A DNA stretch of 64,000 nt from Maylandia zebra (GCF_041146795.1 NC_135172.1:11832137-11896136); one strand, 5' to 3'. Shown: positions 48,319 through 59,654, counted from the first letter of the stretch. Made by a program: numbers and translations. The notes: a model not told the origin generated them from the sequence alone.

Positions 48319-50959
48319 TTCCCTCCTGCTCAACCGCGTCACTCCCTACGGAGAGAAGATCTACATGACCTTATCTGCGTATCTGGAGGTCAGCCGCTGC
48401 TCCGCCGTGTTGTACCTGTTTGTACGTGTTTTTAAGTCTCTTGATGTCATCGTGTCTAACACACACCCTTTATCTCCTCTCTGCAGCTGGACCATTGCAT
48501 CCAGCCTGCCATTATCACCAAAGACATCTGCACGGTCTTTTACTCCCGAGACGCCAAGATTTACCCACCCCGTTCTCTCAAGAACCTCTTTGGGACTGGA
48601 TACTCCAAAACTCCTGACTGGTAAATCTGGGCTGCTGCACTGTGGCCATCTCTGTTTCACAATCAAAGATATCTGCCCTGTTACAAAGTTTCCTTGTTCA
48701 AAACTTCTGCTTCATTATAGCAACCGAGTGACTGGGATCTACGAGCTGAGCTTGTGTAAGATGTCTGACACTGGAAGCTCAGGTGAGCGGCCATGAAACA
48801 TGTTTAAAGAACGGCAGCTGTTTTATCATAATTCTGTGGAGAGCTTCATCCTAATGAGGGCTCATGTCCTGAGCAGGGATGCAGAGGAGGAGGAGGAAGG
48901 TCCTGGACACATCAGTGGCTTATGTGCGTGGAGAGGAGAACCTGGCCGGCTGGAGGCCCAGAGGAGATAGCCTCATCCTAGAGCACCAGTGGGAGCTGGA
49001 GAAGATGGAGCAGCTGCAGGAGGTGGGGCCTTAAAAGATTCATAAAGAAATAAATCTGTTTAATATCGTAGAGGGAAAAATGACTTTTCAGCTCAAAGAC
49101 CAAAGTGCTATTCTAAAAAGTTTTTTCTTAGAGTACAGACTTTACATGACTAACCTCCCCTCTTCTCCCCACCTCACATTCGCCCCCATCTTTCGTCCAG
49201 GTGGAAAAGACCCGTCACCTTCTGGGAGAGGCGGCTCCCGTGGGAACAGCTCCCACCACCAAGTCCCTGAGTGAGTCTCTGTCCCCCAGCGTGAGCTCCA
49301 GCACTCTGTCCACATCCACCTCCGTCTCCTCGCAGATCTCCAGCACCACCTTTGAAAGCGTGAGAAGGAGCTGGCCACCAAGGTGAGAAAAACGTGGGCT
49401 TAGTGGGCGTTCTTGTTGCTGCCTTCTTCCTTCTCTGCTCGGAGCTGATCGGTCTTGTTCCTGTTGTGTTGTAGTGCCTGCGCCTTCTGACACACACCTT
49501 CAATACTGAATACAAGCAGCTGGTGAACAGCATCAGTGACTGCAAGGTGAGAAATAATACAAAGAAATAAAAAAATAGCCTTTCTGTGTCACATCAGGGA
49601 GTTCCTATATTGACGTCTACCTCATCCTGCTGTTGTTTCACTTCAGCTTTCTCTCATCTCACCGATCGGACGTGATCCATCCGTGACGAGCTTCAGCAGT
49701 GCCACCCTCACCCCTTCCTCTACCTGCCCCTCTCTCGGACTCCCGCTGTGGCTCCATGGGCCAGAAGTAAACATATTTTTAGGAACATTGACCTCGATCT
49801 GCAAACGGTTATTGACAGGTTATCTATTTGATTCTAACTTGGTGTGATTTGTGTTAAAGGACCCCTGAGAACAGCTCACGTGCCTCCAGTCCCTCCTGCT
49901 CAGACTGTGAAAACTTCCCGATGGTTCCCACTCTGGAGACCTCCTACCTTGCGCGGGCTGCAAAAGAACGAGTTCCTGAACTTGGTGCCTGATATTGAAG
50001 AAATGCGACCAGGGTGAGTAATGCCATATTAACCCAAATACTGTCACTATGACATGTGTCTCACAGACCAAATGTAAGTCGACACTCATGTTCTCTAGTT
50101 CAAGCAGAAATGATGTGGATCGATTCAAATTCCTGAGCCTGGATGATTTCAGCTGGAAACAAACCAACTCTGCTTCTTCCTCAGAAAAACAAGCGCTCTC
50201 TTAAAAAATAAATAAATGAATAAAATCTCTTCTTTTCAGATCTGTTGTGTCCAAGAAGGGTTTTCTAAGCTTCGTGGAGCCTCGCTCTAACTCATGGGGG
50301 AAGCATTTTGTGGTTGTTCGCCGGCCCTACGACTTCATCTACAACAGCGACCAGGACCCCGTGGAGCGAGGCGTCCTCAACCTCTCCACAGCACAGGTGG
50401 AATACAGCGAAGACCAGCAGGCCATGCTTAAGGTTTGAGGCAGGATAGAGAAAGGCTGGATGTAACACGTTTGTCTTTAATGAGAATTCATTCAAATTGT
50501 TTTGGTGCACGTTGGCCAGTTTTGGACACATTGATTGATGAAATGGCAAATGGACTGGGATTTATCATTTGAATGAACATGAATATAATGTGATGTTTTC
50601 TTTTCAGACGCCCAACACATTTGCAGTGTGCACAAAACATGGAGGCATCCTCCTGCTGGCCAACAACGAGAACGACATGAACGACTGGCTGTACGCTTTT
50701 AATCCTCTGCTAGCAGGAACGATAAGGTACACACACACAGACACACACGCTCCTCTCACACCACAGTCAAACGTGCAGCTTCTGCACCCTTCAAAAACAT
50801 TCCCTTCTTCTCACAACGTAAAAATCTCCCTGCAGATCTAAGCTGGCGAGGCGGCGCAGCCTTCCTCCAGCAACCCCGCTGCCAGCTCAGCTTTCCTCCT
50901 CTCTATTCCCTCCCCTCAGCTTTTTGTGTTTTCGTTTCGATGACAATGTTTGGGTCTAA
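48319..50959 (+). pseudogene. kif1b: Kinesin KIF1B, 3' fragment with PH domain
   Basis: Exons match the C-terminal part of KIF1B, a kinesin-3 motor for synaptic vesicle precursors and mitochondria: about 48319-48388, 48487-48620 ([15 protein letters not shown]), 48721-48782 (NRVTGIYELSLCKMSD), 48877-49022 ([20 protein letters not shown]), 49201-49382, 49475-49546, 49647-49766, 49860-50013 (NLVPDIEE), 50240-50432 and 50608-50726 (PH domain: [43 protein letters not shown]) and 50836-50959. Three frame breaks: a deletion of about 21 codons near 49361, a shift near 49733, and one extra base in the AAAA run near 49969. Motor and FHA regions are absent. A partial duplicate, likely non-functional; a base error in the A run is possible but would not explain the other two. 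Confidence 0.85.
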
Positions 50960-51323
50960 TTTTGTTCCGCTTGGTTGTCATTCCCAAACTCACCTAACTA
51001 AGTAGCATGTTGTAGTAGTCTGCTTGTGTGTGCACGACTCTTTAGAAACTTTCCGTTTGCCAATCATCTGTACAAAAAAAATGTCTCTATCAGTGCTATT
51101 TGTCTCCTGAAATGAGTTTCATTCTATTTTGGGGGGTTTTTGCTGTTGGTTTTTTAATAAATTAACATGCTCGCATGATACCTGCAGCAGTCCTCAGGAG
51201 AAGACCAGGTTTGCTCAGTTTAAAACAAAAAAACAAAAATGAACCAAATCAGCCAGCTTACATTTGAAACCATGAAGGAAAAATCTACAGTTATCTCCAA
51301 GTGACGTGTTAGTTTATGCTCTG
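50960..51323. other. 3' flank of the kif1b fragment
   Basis: T-rich 3' UTR-like sequence with an AATAAA-type signal at about 51157. No gene seen. Confidence 0.45.
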
Positions 51324-53253
51324 TGTTACGACCCGGCTCTGCTAGGCGACAGCGGACGTAACATAAACGAGCCCAGAGACTAGGGGGTTAGATAAAAAGA
51401 AAAACATAAGGTTTATTAACACAACTGAAAACCGTTAGTGAAACAACTCACTAGGCAATAGAGTGATTTTAAACAAACATAACAACTCCAGTAACACCAA
51501 TAACACCAGTAGAACACTACTCATCTAAACATCTCACCGGAGGCAACTCAAAACAAAGGCTCACATGGCAGCAGTGCAAAGGCAGGAGGGACCGTCTCCA
51601 CAGTCTGTTCAAATCAACAAGTCCCTCCACGAATGAAGAATCCTCAGCCTTTTATCTTCTCAGGTGATTGCAGGCAGCTGTGTCATTGGTCTGTCGTACT
51701 CAAGGCTCCCTCAGCAGCCTGGCACGCTCTGACCTGCATGAAGGTGGGGCGGGCATAGGTCCGGGCCAGCCAATCCCCCGTGAGTCCTGGAACATGTTGA
51801 TTTCCATAGAGGAAGGCGGGGCCACCCCTCCCCTTAAAGTACCACCTATGTTGGGCAGAAGCAGACATTAAAGAGTGTGAACAAAAACAAAGAACAAACA
51901 CAGCAAAACATGTTTACAAGCGGGACAGACCATCAGCTAAAACATTTTCAGACCCCTTCTTATGGTGAATACTTAAGTTGTATTCCTGCAACAACAGAGC
52001 CCAGCGCATAAGGCGCTGGTTATGATTAAACATGCGAGTAAGGAACACAAGTGGGTTGTGGTCGGTGTACACAACAAGAGGTAACATGCTGGACCCCAGG
52101 TATACGTGAAAGTGCTGAAGAGCCAACAACAAAGTCAGGGTCTCCTTTTCAATGGTGGAGTAGTTTAACTGATTTTTATTGAACTTGCGGGAAAAGTAAC
52201 AAACGGGGTGGTTCAAACCCTGCAAGTCTTCTTGCAACAGCACTGCCCCAGCCCCGACAGCACTGGCATCAACCTCCAGTTTGAATGGTCGTGTCAAATC
52301 AGGTGCAGCTAACACAGGAGTGTGGCAGAGGAGGACTTTCGCACTCTCAAAAGCATCTTGACACTCACTTGACCATATAAACTCAACTTTTGGGCTGAGT
52401 AGGTCAGTCAATGGCTTGACTACTGAGGAGAAATTTTTACAAAGGTTTCTGTAGTAGCCCACCATCCCTAGAAACCTACGCAACTCACGCCTGGTGGTAG
52501 GTGTGGGAAACTCTTTAATCACTGCCACTTTGGCATCTATGGGCCGGACCTGTCCACGTCCCACCTCCCTGCCTAAGTACATCACTATAGCTTTGGCAAA
52601 CTCACACTTAGCTAAGTTGAGAGTCAGAGTAGCTTGAGCCAAACGGTGAAATACCTGCTGTAACGTTTCCAAATGATCTTGCCATGTTTCAGTATAAATT
52701 ACTAGATCATCTACGTAGGCACTGCAGTTGGACAGGCCACGGAGGACTTTATTTACCAGCCTCTGGAAGGTGGCAGGAGCGTTACACATGCTGAAAGCCA
52801 TGACTGCGTATTGTAGAAAATCATCAGGTGTAACAAAGGCAGAGATGTTAGAGGCACGTTCAGTTAAAGGGACCTGCCAGTAACCATTAAGAAGATCTAA
52901 TTTAGTGACATACTGAGCAGTCCAATACTGTCCACACAATCCTCAACTCTTGGGAGAGGATGTGAGTCAGCCACAGTCACAGAGTTCACCTTCCGGAAGT
53001 CTGTAATAAAACGGGGCGAGCCATCTGGCTTAGATTCCACTATACAAGGCGAGCTCCAGGGGCTTTGACTGGGCTTCGCTAAGCCATGTTGCAGCAGATA
53101 GTCAGCCTCCTGTTTCATGAGCAAGCGCTTATGGGGGCTGGCTCGATAAGGATGCTGCTTAATAGGTTTAGCTCCCTGGACATCAATATCATGCTCTAGC
53201 ACCGTAGTGCAAGTTGGCACATCCCCGAGTAAACAGGTGTATTCCTTAACCAA
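51324..53253 (-). mobile_element. Ty3/gypsy retroelement fossil with one LTR
   Basis: Minus-strand pol carries protease-proximal and RT sequence (PYRASPHKRLLMKQEADYLL, FRKVNSVTVADSHPLPR, YVDDLVIY) and RNase H (YTDHNPLVFL, NVLADGLSR). Downstream is a purine tract (AAGGGGAGGGG, 51834-51825) and an LTR of about 501 bp (51824-51324) that starts TGGCCCC and ends GTAACA on that strand. Only one LTR is seen and the copy is incomplete and broken, but sequence is well preserved, suggesting it is younger than the other gypsy pieces here. Confidence 0.88.
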
Positions 53254-53581
53254 GACAGTAACACAGAGACAGAGGGGTCAGAGTCAGGAGCTGTGATAAG
53301 AGGCCTGGTGGTGCCGACCTTTTCAATAAAAGGTGATCATCATGTCTGGCGATTATACCTCAGCAGAGACTTTGTTTGGTGAATGAAACAGGTCAGAAAT
53401 AATAGAAACAGAAACAAACTTCAGAGTGACAGACGAGCAACCACACACAGCAGCGCCATCTTGTTACCAGTCAGGTGTGAAGAGCAGTTAGACCAAAGGT
53501 TCATTCAAGACTTTTTATGTGAAGGGAAGGATTTTAAACTGGATTCTGGATTTATCAGAAAATCAGTTCAGCTCGATCTGT
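53254..53581. other. No gene seen
   Basis: Short flank between the gypsy remnant and the tRNA-Leu relic. No exon recognised. Confidence 0.4.
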
Positions 53582-53664
53582 TTCAGGATGGCTGAGTGGT
53601 CTAAGGTGCTGTGTTTAGTGCTCACTCTCCCCTGGAGGTGTGGGTTTGAATCCCACTCTTAGCA
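53582..53664 (+). pseudogene. tRNA-Leu relic
   Basis: 83 nt, the exact length of a vertebrate tRNA-Leu(CAG) gene. The D-arm region GGCTGAGTGGTCTAAGG, variable arm CTCCCCTGGAGG and T arm GTGGGTTTGAATCCCAC are kept. The anticodon position reads TAG, but the anticodon stem no longer pairs well and the acceptor ends (TTCAGGA, TCTTAGC) mismatch, so it is probably a pseudogene. Confidence 0.75.
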
Positions 53665-54540
53665 GTTTCTGCTTCATTGTCTTTCTCGGTGTTCACATCT
53701 CCTCATTCCTGAAATGGTCTGCTCACATTCACGTCCAGTCCAAAAAGGCTAGGCAAGCGCCTGTACCGTCTCCGACAACTCAGGAAGTTAGCAGGTTTTT
53801 CCAGTGGTCCTCAGAACTTTCTATTCAGGCGCTGTGGAGAGCATCCTCACACAGAACATCACTTCCTGGTGTGGGAATAACTGTGTCCAGGATTGAGAAG
53901 CAGAGTGATCCGTGCGTCAGAACGCTGCTGCGTTACAAATGCAAATACAGTATGATCCACAAATATAACTTCCCTACAGGACATTTACACCAGGAGATGT
54001 TGGTCCAGAGCATCTCAGATATTAAAGGACTGGTCCCATCCCAGTAACAAAATGTTTCGACTTCTGCAATCAGGCAGAAGGTTCCACACCATCGGGGCCA
54101 AAACAGACACTCGAGGAGGAGCTTCTCTCCTCAGGCCGTACGAGTCCTAAACCAGAACACGCCCCTACTCCCCTCATAGCATCAATAAGTGACTGAAACA
54201 GGACCTTATATCAATCTGTTCACACTACCCTGGTCGCATTACTGTTTACACTTCTCTGGTCACTCAGTTGAATTACTCTGTTTATATTACTCTGGTCACT
54301 TGTTTACTTGCACAGCTCTGTCAATACGTTGCTGTGCTAATATGGCACAAGACACTTTAACACTCCATTTGCACAAAGTACATTTTCAGATTTTTGATTT
54401 AAAATTTCCAGACTTTTAAAATCTATTTACTTATTGTATATAATGTCTTTTTTTGTACAGTCAAAGGAGCAGTTCAGGAGACTTTTCACTGTTTGTTTTG
54501 TAATTTAATGACTATGCATGTGACAAATAAAAAATCTTCA
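53665..54540 (+). mobile_element. Rex1-like LINE 3' part
   Basis: Translation pieces FLGVHISSFLKWSAHIHVQ and RLYRLRQLRKL match the post-RT region of Rex1-type LINEs, as in 62460-62580. The 3' end has the ATGTGACAAATAAAAAATCTT type of tail. Frame-broken and 5' truncated. Confidence 0.75.
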
Positions 54541-54710
54541 GTCTTGAACGTTATGCTCTCTCTTTCTAGGCCCTGCCAGTACTCTCGCTCCAGCATTTTG
54601 GATCAGCTGAAGGCTTTTGAGGGAGTTTTTATGACATCTGAAAATAGCAAATTACAGTTTCCCAGGACTTGCATGAACAGTTCAACAGCAAAGCCCCAAA
54701 AACCAAACAG
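54541..54710. other. Possible exon-like piece, unassigned
   Basis: A TTTCTAG acceptor-like site at 54570 is followed by an open stretch (PCQYSRSSILDQLKAFEGVF). Another open piece at 54790-54925 contains LRLLLLPSSEAQVAALKP and a stop. I could not link these to a known protein. Confidence 0.25.
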
Positions 54711-54757
54711 GCTCATCAGGGATTTGAACCCAGGACCGCTTACACCCAAAGTGAAAA
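54711..54757 (-). pseudogene. tRNA-Pro relic (3' half)
   Basis: On the minus strand it reads CACTTTGGGTGTAAGCGGTC, then GGTTCAAATCC and an acceptor-like GATGAGCC. This is the anticodon arm (TGG) and T arm of tRNA-Pro without a 5' half. It resembles the intact gene at 55735-55806. Confidence 0.7.
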
Positions 54758-54930
54758 GGGAAAAGCTTCCTTAGGCATTTTCCAGGTCACAGCAGAGGTG
54801 TGCTTGCAGGCGGAGGAGGAGTGAGGTGCTGAGGCTGCTCCTGCTGCCCTCCAGCGAAGCCCAGGTGGCTGCTCTCAAACCTGCCCACAGCAAAGAGGAG
54901 CAGCTTCAATTACATGTTTCTTAGATTGTC

Positions 54931-55734
54931 ACAAATAAGCTTTCGTCTAATTTTCAGATGATCACTTTTAATTTTAAATTAAGAACCAATTTAGGTGGGT
55001 TATTTAGAGCTTCCAATGAGGTGCATGTGTTTAGATCATGGCGGACAAAAAAAGAGTACCTGAAGAAAAACCCTGCAACATGGAGCATGCACCCACCTGC
55101 AATCAACACAGTGGCATGAGCATATAGTCATACAGATGAGCATGACAGCGTCAAGCTTCATAACCAGAAACCTTACACCACAAATTAAGTCACATTTTGA
55201 CCCTAAAATCTGAATTTTGCAGTTAAAATCATCACATAATTTTCATCTGTAATATTTTATTTCACTTGGTACATAAGTTACATGTGTGCATAATGCACTG
55301 AAAGAGATTCCTTCGTGGTACTGAAGTACTAATGTTTACTGATGTTTATTTTTGGCCCTTTTGTGTATCAGTAAAACTGATGTGCGTTCTTCCACATGCA
55401 TATTGTTAAAGTCGTGTGAGAGAGTTACACATTTATAATATATGATACATAACTGTGTATTGTAGTAGTTCTGTGTACAAGTTTGAATTGAATTCTCTTA
55501 TTTAATCTAAAATAAAACTCTGTGTTATCTTGAATAACAAATAATTACCTTAGAAAAACTTTTTGGAGAATTTAAATGGTAAACAATAAGAACAAGGCCA
55601 ACAACATCCTTCATATCAGATCTGTTAGCTGTCCCTGTATGAGGGACTATGGGAACATGTGTGCAGCTGCAGAGATTCTTTCAAATGGAGCCTAAACAGC
55701 ATGTGGCAGCTGAGAGGCTCTATAGACAACACGT
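54931..55734. other. No gene seen
   Basis: AT-rich sequence between the tRNA-Pro relic and the tRNA-Pro gene. No exon or named repeat recognised. Confidence 0.4.
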
Positions 55735-55806
55735 GGGCTCGTCCAGGATTTGAACCCGGGACCTCTCACACCCAAAGTGAGAATCATACCCCTAGACCAA
55801 CGAGCC
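55735..55806 (-). tRNA. tRNA-Pro(UGG)
   Basis: 72 nt on the minus strand. Acceptor arms GGCTCGT and ACGAGCC pair fully. The D arm contains TGGTCTAGGGG (A box). The anticodon stem CTCAC/GTGAG pairs around the loop TTTGGGT (anticodon TGG). The T arm contains the B box GGTTCAAATCC with one G-T wobble. The expected vertebrate anticodon stem is CTCGC/GCGAG, so the pair change G-C to A-T is compensated. It looks functional by structure, although no TTTT terminator lies close after the 3' end. Confidence 0.9.
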
Positions 55807-55959
55807 ACACAAACAGTCCAGCAAGTCTTTTTTTCACAAAGTCACACATCAGAGCAACTAGATGAAGAAGAATGTGTGAAAGATTGTCTTGAACGCTCAG
55901 AGAATCATCTGTTTGTGTGCTTGATTCTAGATTTTATTCTAGGATTAATTCAGTAGAGA

Positions 55960-56449
55960 TTTATTGGACATACTATAAGGACACATTCTATTTAACTTGA
56001 ATTCTCAACAACAACAATGAGGGCTGGCCCTAAATAAATAAAGTTAAAATAAATCATATCATACTAACTGCTCTGTGTGTACTTTTTAAAAGAATCTTCT
56101 ATCATTTGAATATAGCAGACATGCTTTATAAAAGCCTAGTATATATTATTTTCTTTCTTCCCTTAAACTGAAAGAATTACAAGTATGTAACTAGTATAGC
56201 AAGTTGAGAGTCATACTGTACCAAAAGAAAACAAACCTCTTCTGCCAAAGAGGAGGAGTGTAGAGATTAGAATATTATTTTACTGTTACTATTCATAACA
56301 TTATCATTACTGTTGCATTACGTATCATTTATCATTATCATTTCATTAGAGCATTTATTGAAACTGTTGATGTTACATTAAAGTTTGTATTTCAGGTGTG
56401 AGCATAATTACATAATAATCTTTCATTGCAGGTGCAACTGTAACCATGT
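55960..56449. other. No gene seen
   Basis: AT-rich DNA with no exon or recognised repeat before the LTR-like unit. Confidence 0.4.
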
Positions 56450-57190
56450 TATCCATATTGCATTTTGTGCTAATTAAAGAGTTGAAGCTCGGTCAAGTTA
56501 ATTAATGGTCTGAAGCTTCGGTCAGCGCGACGTCTGGCCGATCAATAGGAAGTTAAGGTGACCTGGAGCCATGAAAGAATTGCATACATGCTTACAATAC
56601 AATACACTACATATAACCTGTAAACAGAATAGAGGCCTGTGTGTGTTCAGCAGCCTGCTGCATTGGAGTTTGCCTAGTAACAGATGACTCGAACGGAGTC
56701 AGGAAGTATACTTCTAAGATGTCTTTGTTTGTCGAGTGAGGTCATGCACTGAGGTCAAGACACATAGTCTGCCTGAACACACATACACAGTATATAGACT
56801 TGTTTTGCTCGAAACTGCAAAGTTGTTTTACCTGCATACGTGACAGTTTAGTTCCACAAATAAGTGAAGTGCAGTAAGTGAAATAACAGGAAGCATCTGG
56901 CGGTGGCGGAGGAACAGAGGAAGGAACTGTTCTTTTTTAGAATATGTCCAAGGTCGGAATTACTGGAACTGATGCATGTTTCTTATCTGCTTTGACGCAT
57001 GATGCTTGTCATCGACTATGTTATATATATGACTGCTCGTTTACTGTTCTGGGGAGATCGAGGCTGATGTTTTGCAGAGCTCATCTTTCCCACACACGTG
57101 TGTGCTTTAATAAAATCATTGTTTTGACGCACAATGGACCTCCAGTCGTTTGTCTCTTACCTCAAATACGAAATCAGGACACTTCTTAAA
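56450..57190 (+). mobile_element. LTR-like fossil, probably solo
   Basis: Has a TATATATA (57024), an AATAAAATC poly(A)-type signal (57111) and a short following stretch, as in an LTR. It shares TTGCATACATGCTTACAATAC with 11650-12255. No internal coding region is adjacent. Ends approximate. Confidence 0.5.
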
Positions 57191-57345
57191 CACTAATAAA
57201 AATATATAACATAATTCACAATCCACTTATGACACGTTTTATGAAGTGTCAAACTGAAAGAAAAGCGTGTTTTGTCATGGTATGTCATAACAATAGCTGA
57301 TGGGCTTCTATTCCTATAAAGCAGACTAGACAAAGAGAAACCATC

Positions 57346-57953
57346 TGTCACGGTCCCCGTGTCTCTCTGGTTGGCCCACGCTCGCTACAGGTTTTGTTGT
57401 TAGTTTTGGTTTTTTTTGTCTCTCCTCCTCCTCTCTGCCTGGGTGGAGCTCATTACGGGCTCTCACTCTTGGCCCACGCACCCCTGTGGATGGTGTCCAC
57501 CTGCGGCTGATCCGGCTGATTTCCCCAGCTGCTATTTAAGGCAGTGGCACAGAGCAGCTCACCGCTGGAACGTCGAACCACCTGAGTTCGTGCTCGCGGC
57601 ATATTCAAAGAAGGATCGCTTACACGTGTTTTATGTTGTGGAACTAACCTTGACCTTCTGTCTGTAGATTCTGGACCGAATCACCGGACCTGTCCAAGTG
57701 GGGCAGTGTGTGGAGTGTTGGAGCGAGTGCGGCTGAAGAGGAGTGCGTGTGTGCGGAGGAACGGTGGCGGTGACTGAGTGGAAGAGGAAGCGTGTGTGTG
57801 GATTCCCCCCCCCTTCTCTCCCTGGAGCCCTGGACCCCCTCCCAACTCACTGTACATATATTTTGCACTAAGGTGATCCCTATTGTAAATAAATCCCCTT
57901 TTTGTTTCGTTGAAAGAACTGTCTGCGCGTGGGTCCGTTCAGTAGCCATGACA
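57346..57953 (+). mobile_element. Solo LTR fossil, 608 bp, with 5-bp target duplication
   Basis: Begins TGTCACGGTCCCCGTG and ends CAGTAGCCATGACA, so TG...CA ends. It includes a CTATTTAAGG core-promoter-like box (57532) and AATAAA (57888). CCATC flanks both sides (57341-57345 and 57954-57958). The right flank is a CCAT microsatellite, so the duplication is suggestive but not decisive. Family probably Ty3/gypsy. No coding part is present. Confidence 0.7.
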
Positions 57954-57955
57954 CC

Positions 57956-58060
57956 ATCCATCCATCCATTCGCTTCAGCTTATCCTGTTCAGAGTCGCGG
58001 GGGCGCTGGAGCCTATCCCAGCTATCATAGGGTGAGAGGCGGGGTACACCCTGGACAGAA
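57956..58060 (+). repeat. Interspersed repeat piece beginning in (CCAT)n
   Basis: CATCCATCCATCCATTCGC followed by CGGGGGCGCTGGAGCCTATC and GGCGGGGTACACCCTGG, a common fish dispersed repeat; a decayed reverse-oriented relative lies at 3490-3560. Confidence 0.6.
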
Positions 58061-58329
58061 ACACTTTGTTGAAAACAAAAGTGAAAGGGCGACTCACATC
58101 TGACTGTGTTCCCTGTGGGTTGAGTCACTTTGTATATAAAGCATTTGCAGCATTTTTAAAAATCTATTGTTCCAAATTTCTCTGTTTTCTCAACTTTTTC
58201 TCAAGCTGAGCACTTGGTCCACTTTTACAAGCGATGGCAGCAGCAGCCTTTTCCAGAGGTTTTAGTTTTAGTTTTATGTGCAATAAACATTCATTGTGTC
58301 ATTTATTAATTCATCCTTTTTTTATTTTC

Positions 58330-58475
58330 ACTTTTTAAAAATCCACTACATGTTGTGTTGTGTTTAGTTGTGTTTAGTGCCGATGTGGGACAGTTTCCAA
58401 TTCCATTGTACTATTGTACCAAATATGAATGTGCAATGACAATAACGATTTATTCTTATCTTATCTTATCTTATA
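58330..58475 (+). mobile_element. LINE 3' end with (TTATC)n tail
   Basis: Contains GTGCAATGACAATAACGATT followed by repeated CTTAT units, the typical end of Rex1/CR1-type fish LINEs. No coding part. Confidence 0.55.
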
Positions 58476-59142
58476 TCTGATCTCAGATGCACTCCCTGAT
58501 GTACCCACAGTGTCTGTGCATTTAGGATACACAGACAGCTAGTATAAATCCATGCACACACATGCATATTCTGAATATAGTCTCTGTTTCGTTTTTTTCA
58601 CTGTGGAAGGTCTTTCAAGGTCACAGTAGTTCATGTAAAAGAAGCTGATATTTTCATGTAAGCAGAACGTGACTTTTTGGAATTCAAATGAAAGAGGTGC
58701 TTTGACTCAAAACATATTGCAGGCAGATTTTCATGCAACATCTCTTAAACTTAGAAAGTTCTCTTTGTACATTTCTTTACAAATCTTTATTTCCTTAAAT
58801 CCTTATTGATACTTTCTCATGTGTTTCAGAAACTTTGATGGCAGCGGCACAGTTGACCATGAGTGGTGTCACAACTACCGAAGGCTTAGTTAGGATTTTG
58901 CTGTGTCTGCTCCATCTTTCAAGTTCACTGATAAACAAGGGCGAACTGGTAAACTGACTGTTAACTTTCTTTTTGTTGTTGTTGTTTTAATAAAGAATGT
59001 AACTTTTAATTAACCACCTTTACCATTAAATCATGACCGTCCGATCACTGGTTAAGCTTTTCTCCTTACTTTTAAAATGCTCATTTTGTCCCAGTTACAT
59101 GTTTCGCACGCATGTTTGTTGACGTTCTTTCTGGTTTTGCAG
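58476..59142. other. No certain gene; possible upstream exon of the following gene
   Basis: At 58831 an acceptor-like GTGTTTCAG precedes a short stretch that can be read NFDGSGTVDHEW, reminiscent of an EF-hand loop but too short to call. The rest is non-coding in appearance. Confidence 0.25.
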
Positions 59143-59654
59143 GAGGAGCTGAAAGGAAACGTTGAAAAATTACAAAAGGAAACAGCAAGAAGGAAGGTGA
59201 GTCTGTCAATGACATGGATGTTGACAGACTCCAAACAGAAAAACATGCTTTGCTATGACAACTAAAACAAAAAAACAATTTCCCATCATACAAAAGTCTG
59301 TTTGCACTCTTTACACTACATACTTTTGTATATTTTGTTACATTAATTTGGTTTATTTTTGTCCTCCAGGCTGAAAATAATTTAGACAAAGCCTATGTTC
59401 CTGCTGTCCTTGATGATGTTAAACGTCTCATGGATCCTTTGTACGAACTTTTGAAGTCAGTGAAACGTTTTACATCACTGCTTACACCAGTGCTGGATTT
59501 AATGGATGACCTACAGACTTTCGTGGGAGCCGGCAAGGAGTACATGAATAAGTACTTTGAGACAACAGCTGCAGAAATCAATCACAATGAAGAGAACCTA
59601 TGCAGAGTTATGGCAACACTAACACAACTAGAAAAGAATAAAGATGAACTGTAG
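59143..59654 (+). CDS. Unrecognised coiled-coil-like protein, last two exons
   Basis: Exon 59143-59196 (EELKGNVEKLQKETARRK, after TTTTGCAG, donor GTGAGT) joins in phase 0 to 59370-59654 (95 residues and a TAG, after TCCTCCAG). The second exon has VLDDVKRLMDPLYELL, LLTPVLDLMDDLQTFVG and MNKYFETTAAEINHNEENL, with hydrophobic residues spaced as in amphipathic helices and a charged end (EKNKDEL). KDEL is the literal C-terminus, as in an ER-retention signal. I do not recognise the family. No start codon exon was found, so the gene is at least 5' incomplete in what I can see. Confidence 0.5.

Noticed and set aside
49820-50167. A 115-residue open frame antisense to kif1b, also at 63579-63926
   Set aside because: It appears twice because the segment is duplicated in inverted orientation; it overlaps kif1b exon and intron on the other strand and matches no known protein.
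53640-54047. A 135-residue plus-strand open frame
   Set aside because: Part of a Rex1-like LINE remnant and crosses the end of the tRNA-Leu relic; not a host gene.
58831-58960. EF-hand-like NFDGSGTVDHEW reading after an acceptor
   Set aside because: Too short, with no second hand, and the frame does not join convincingly to 59143.
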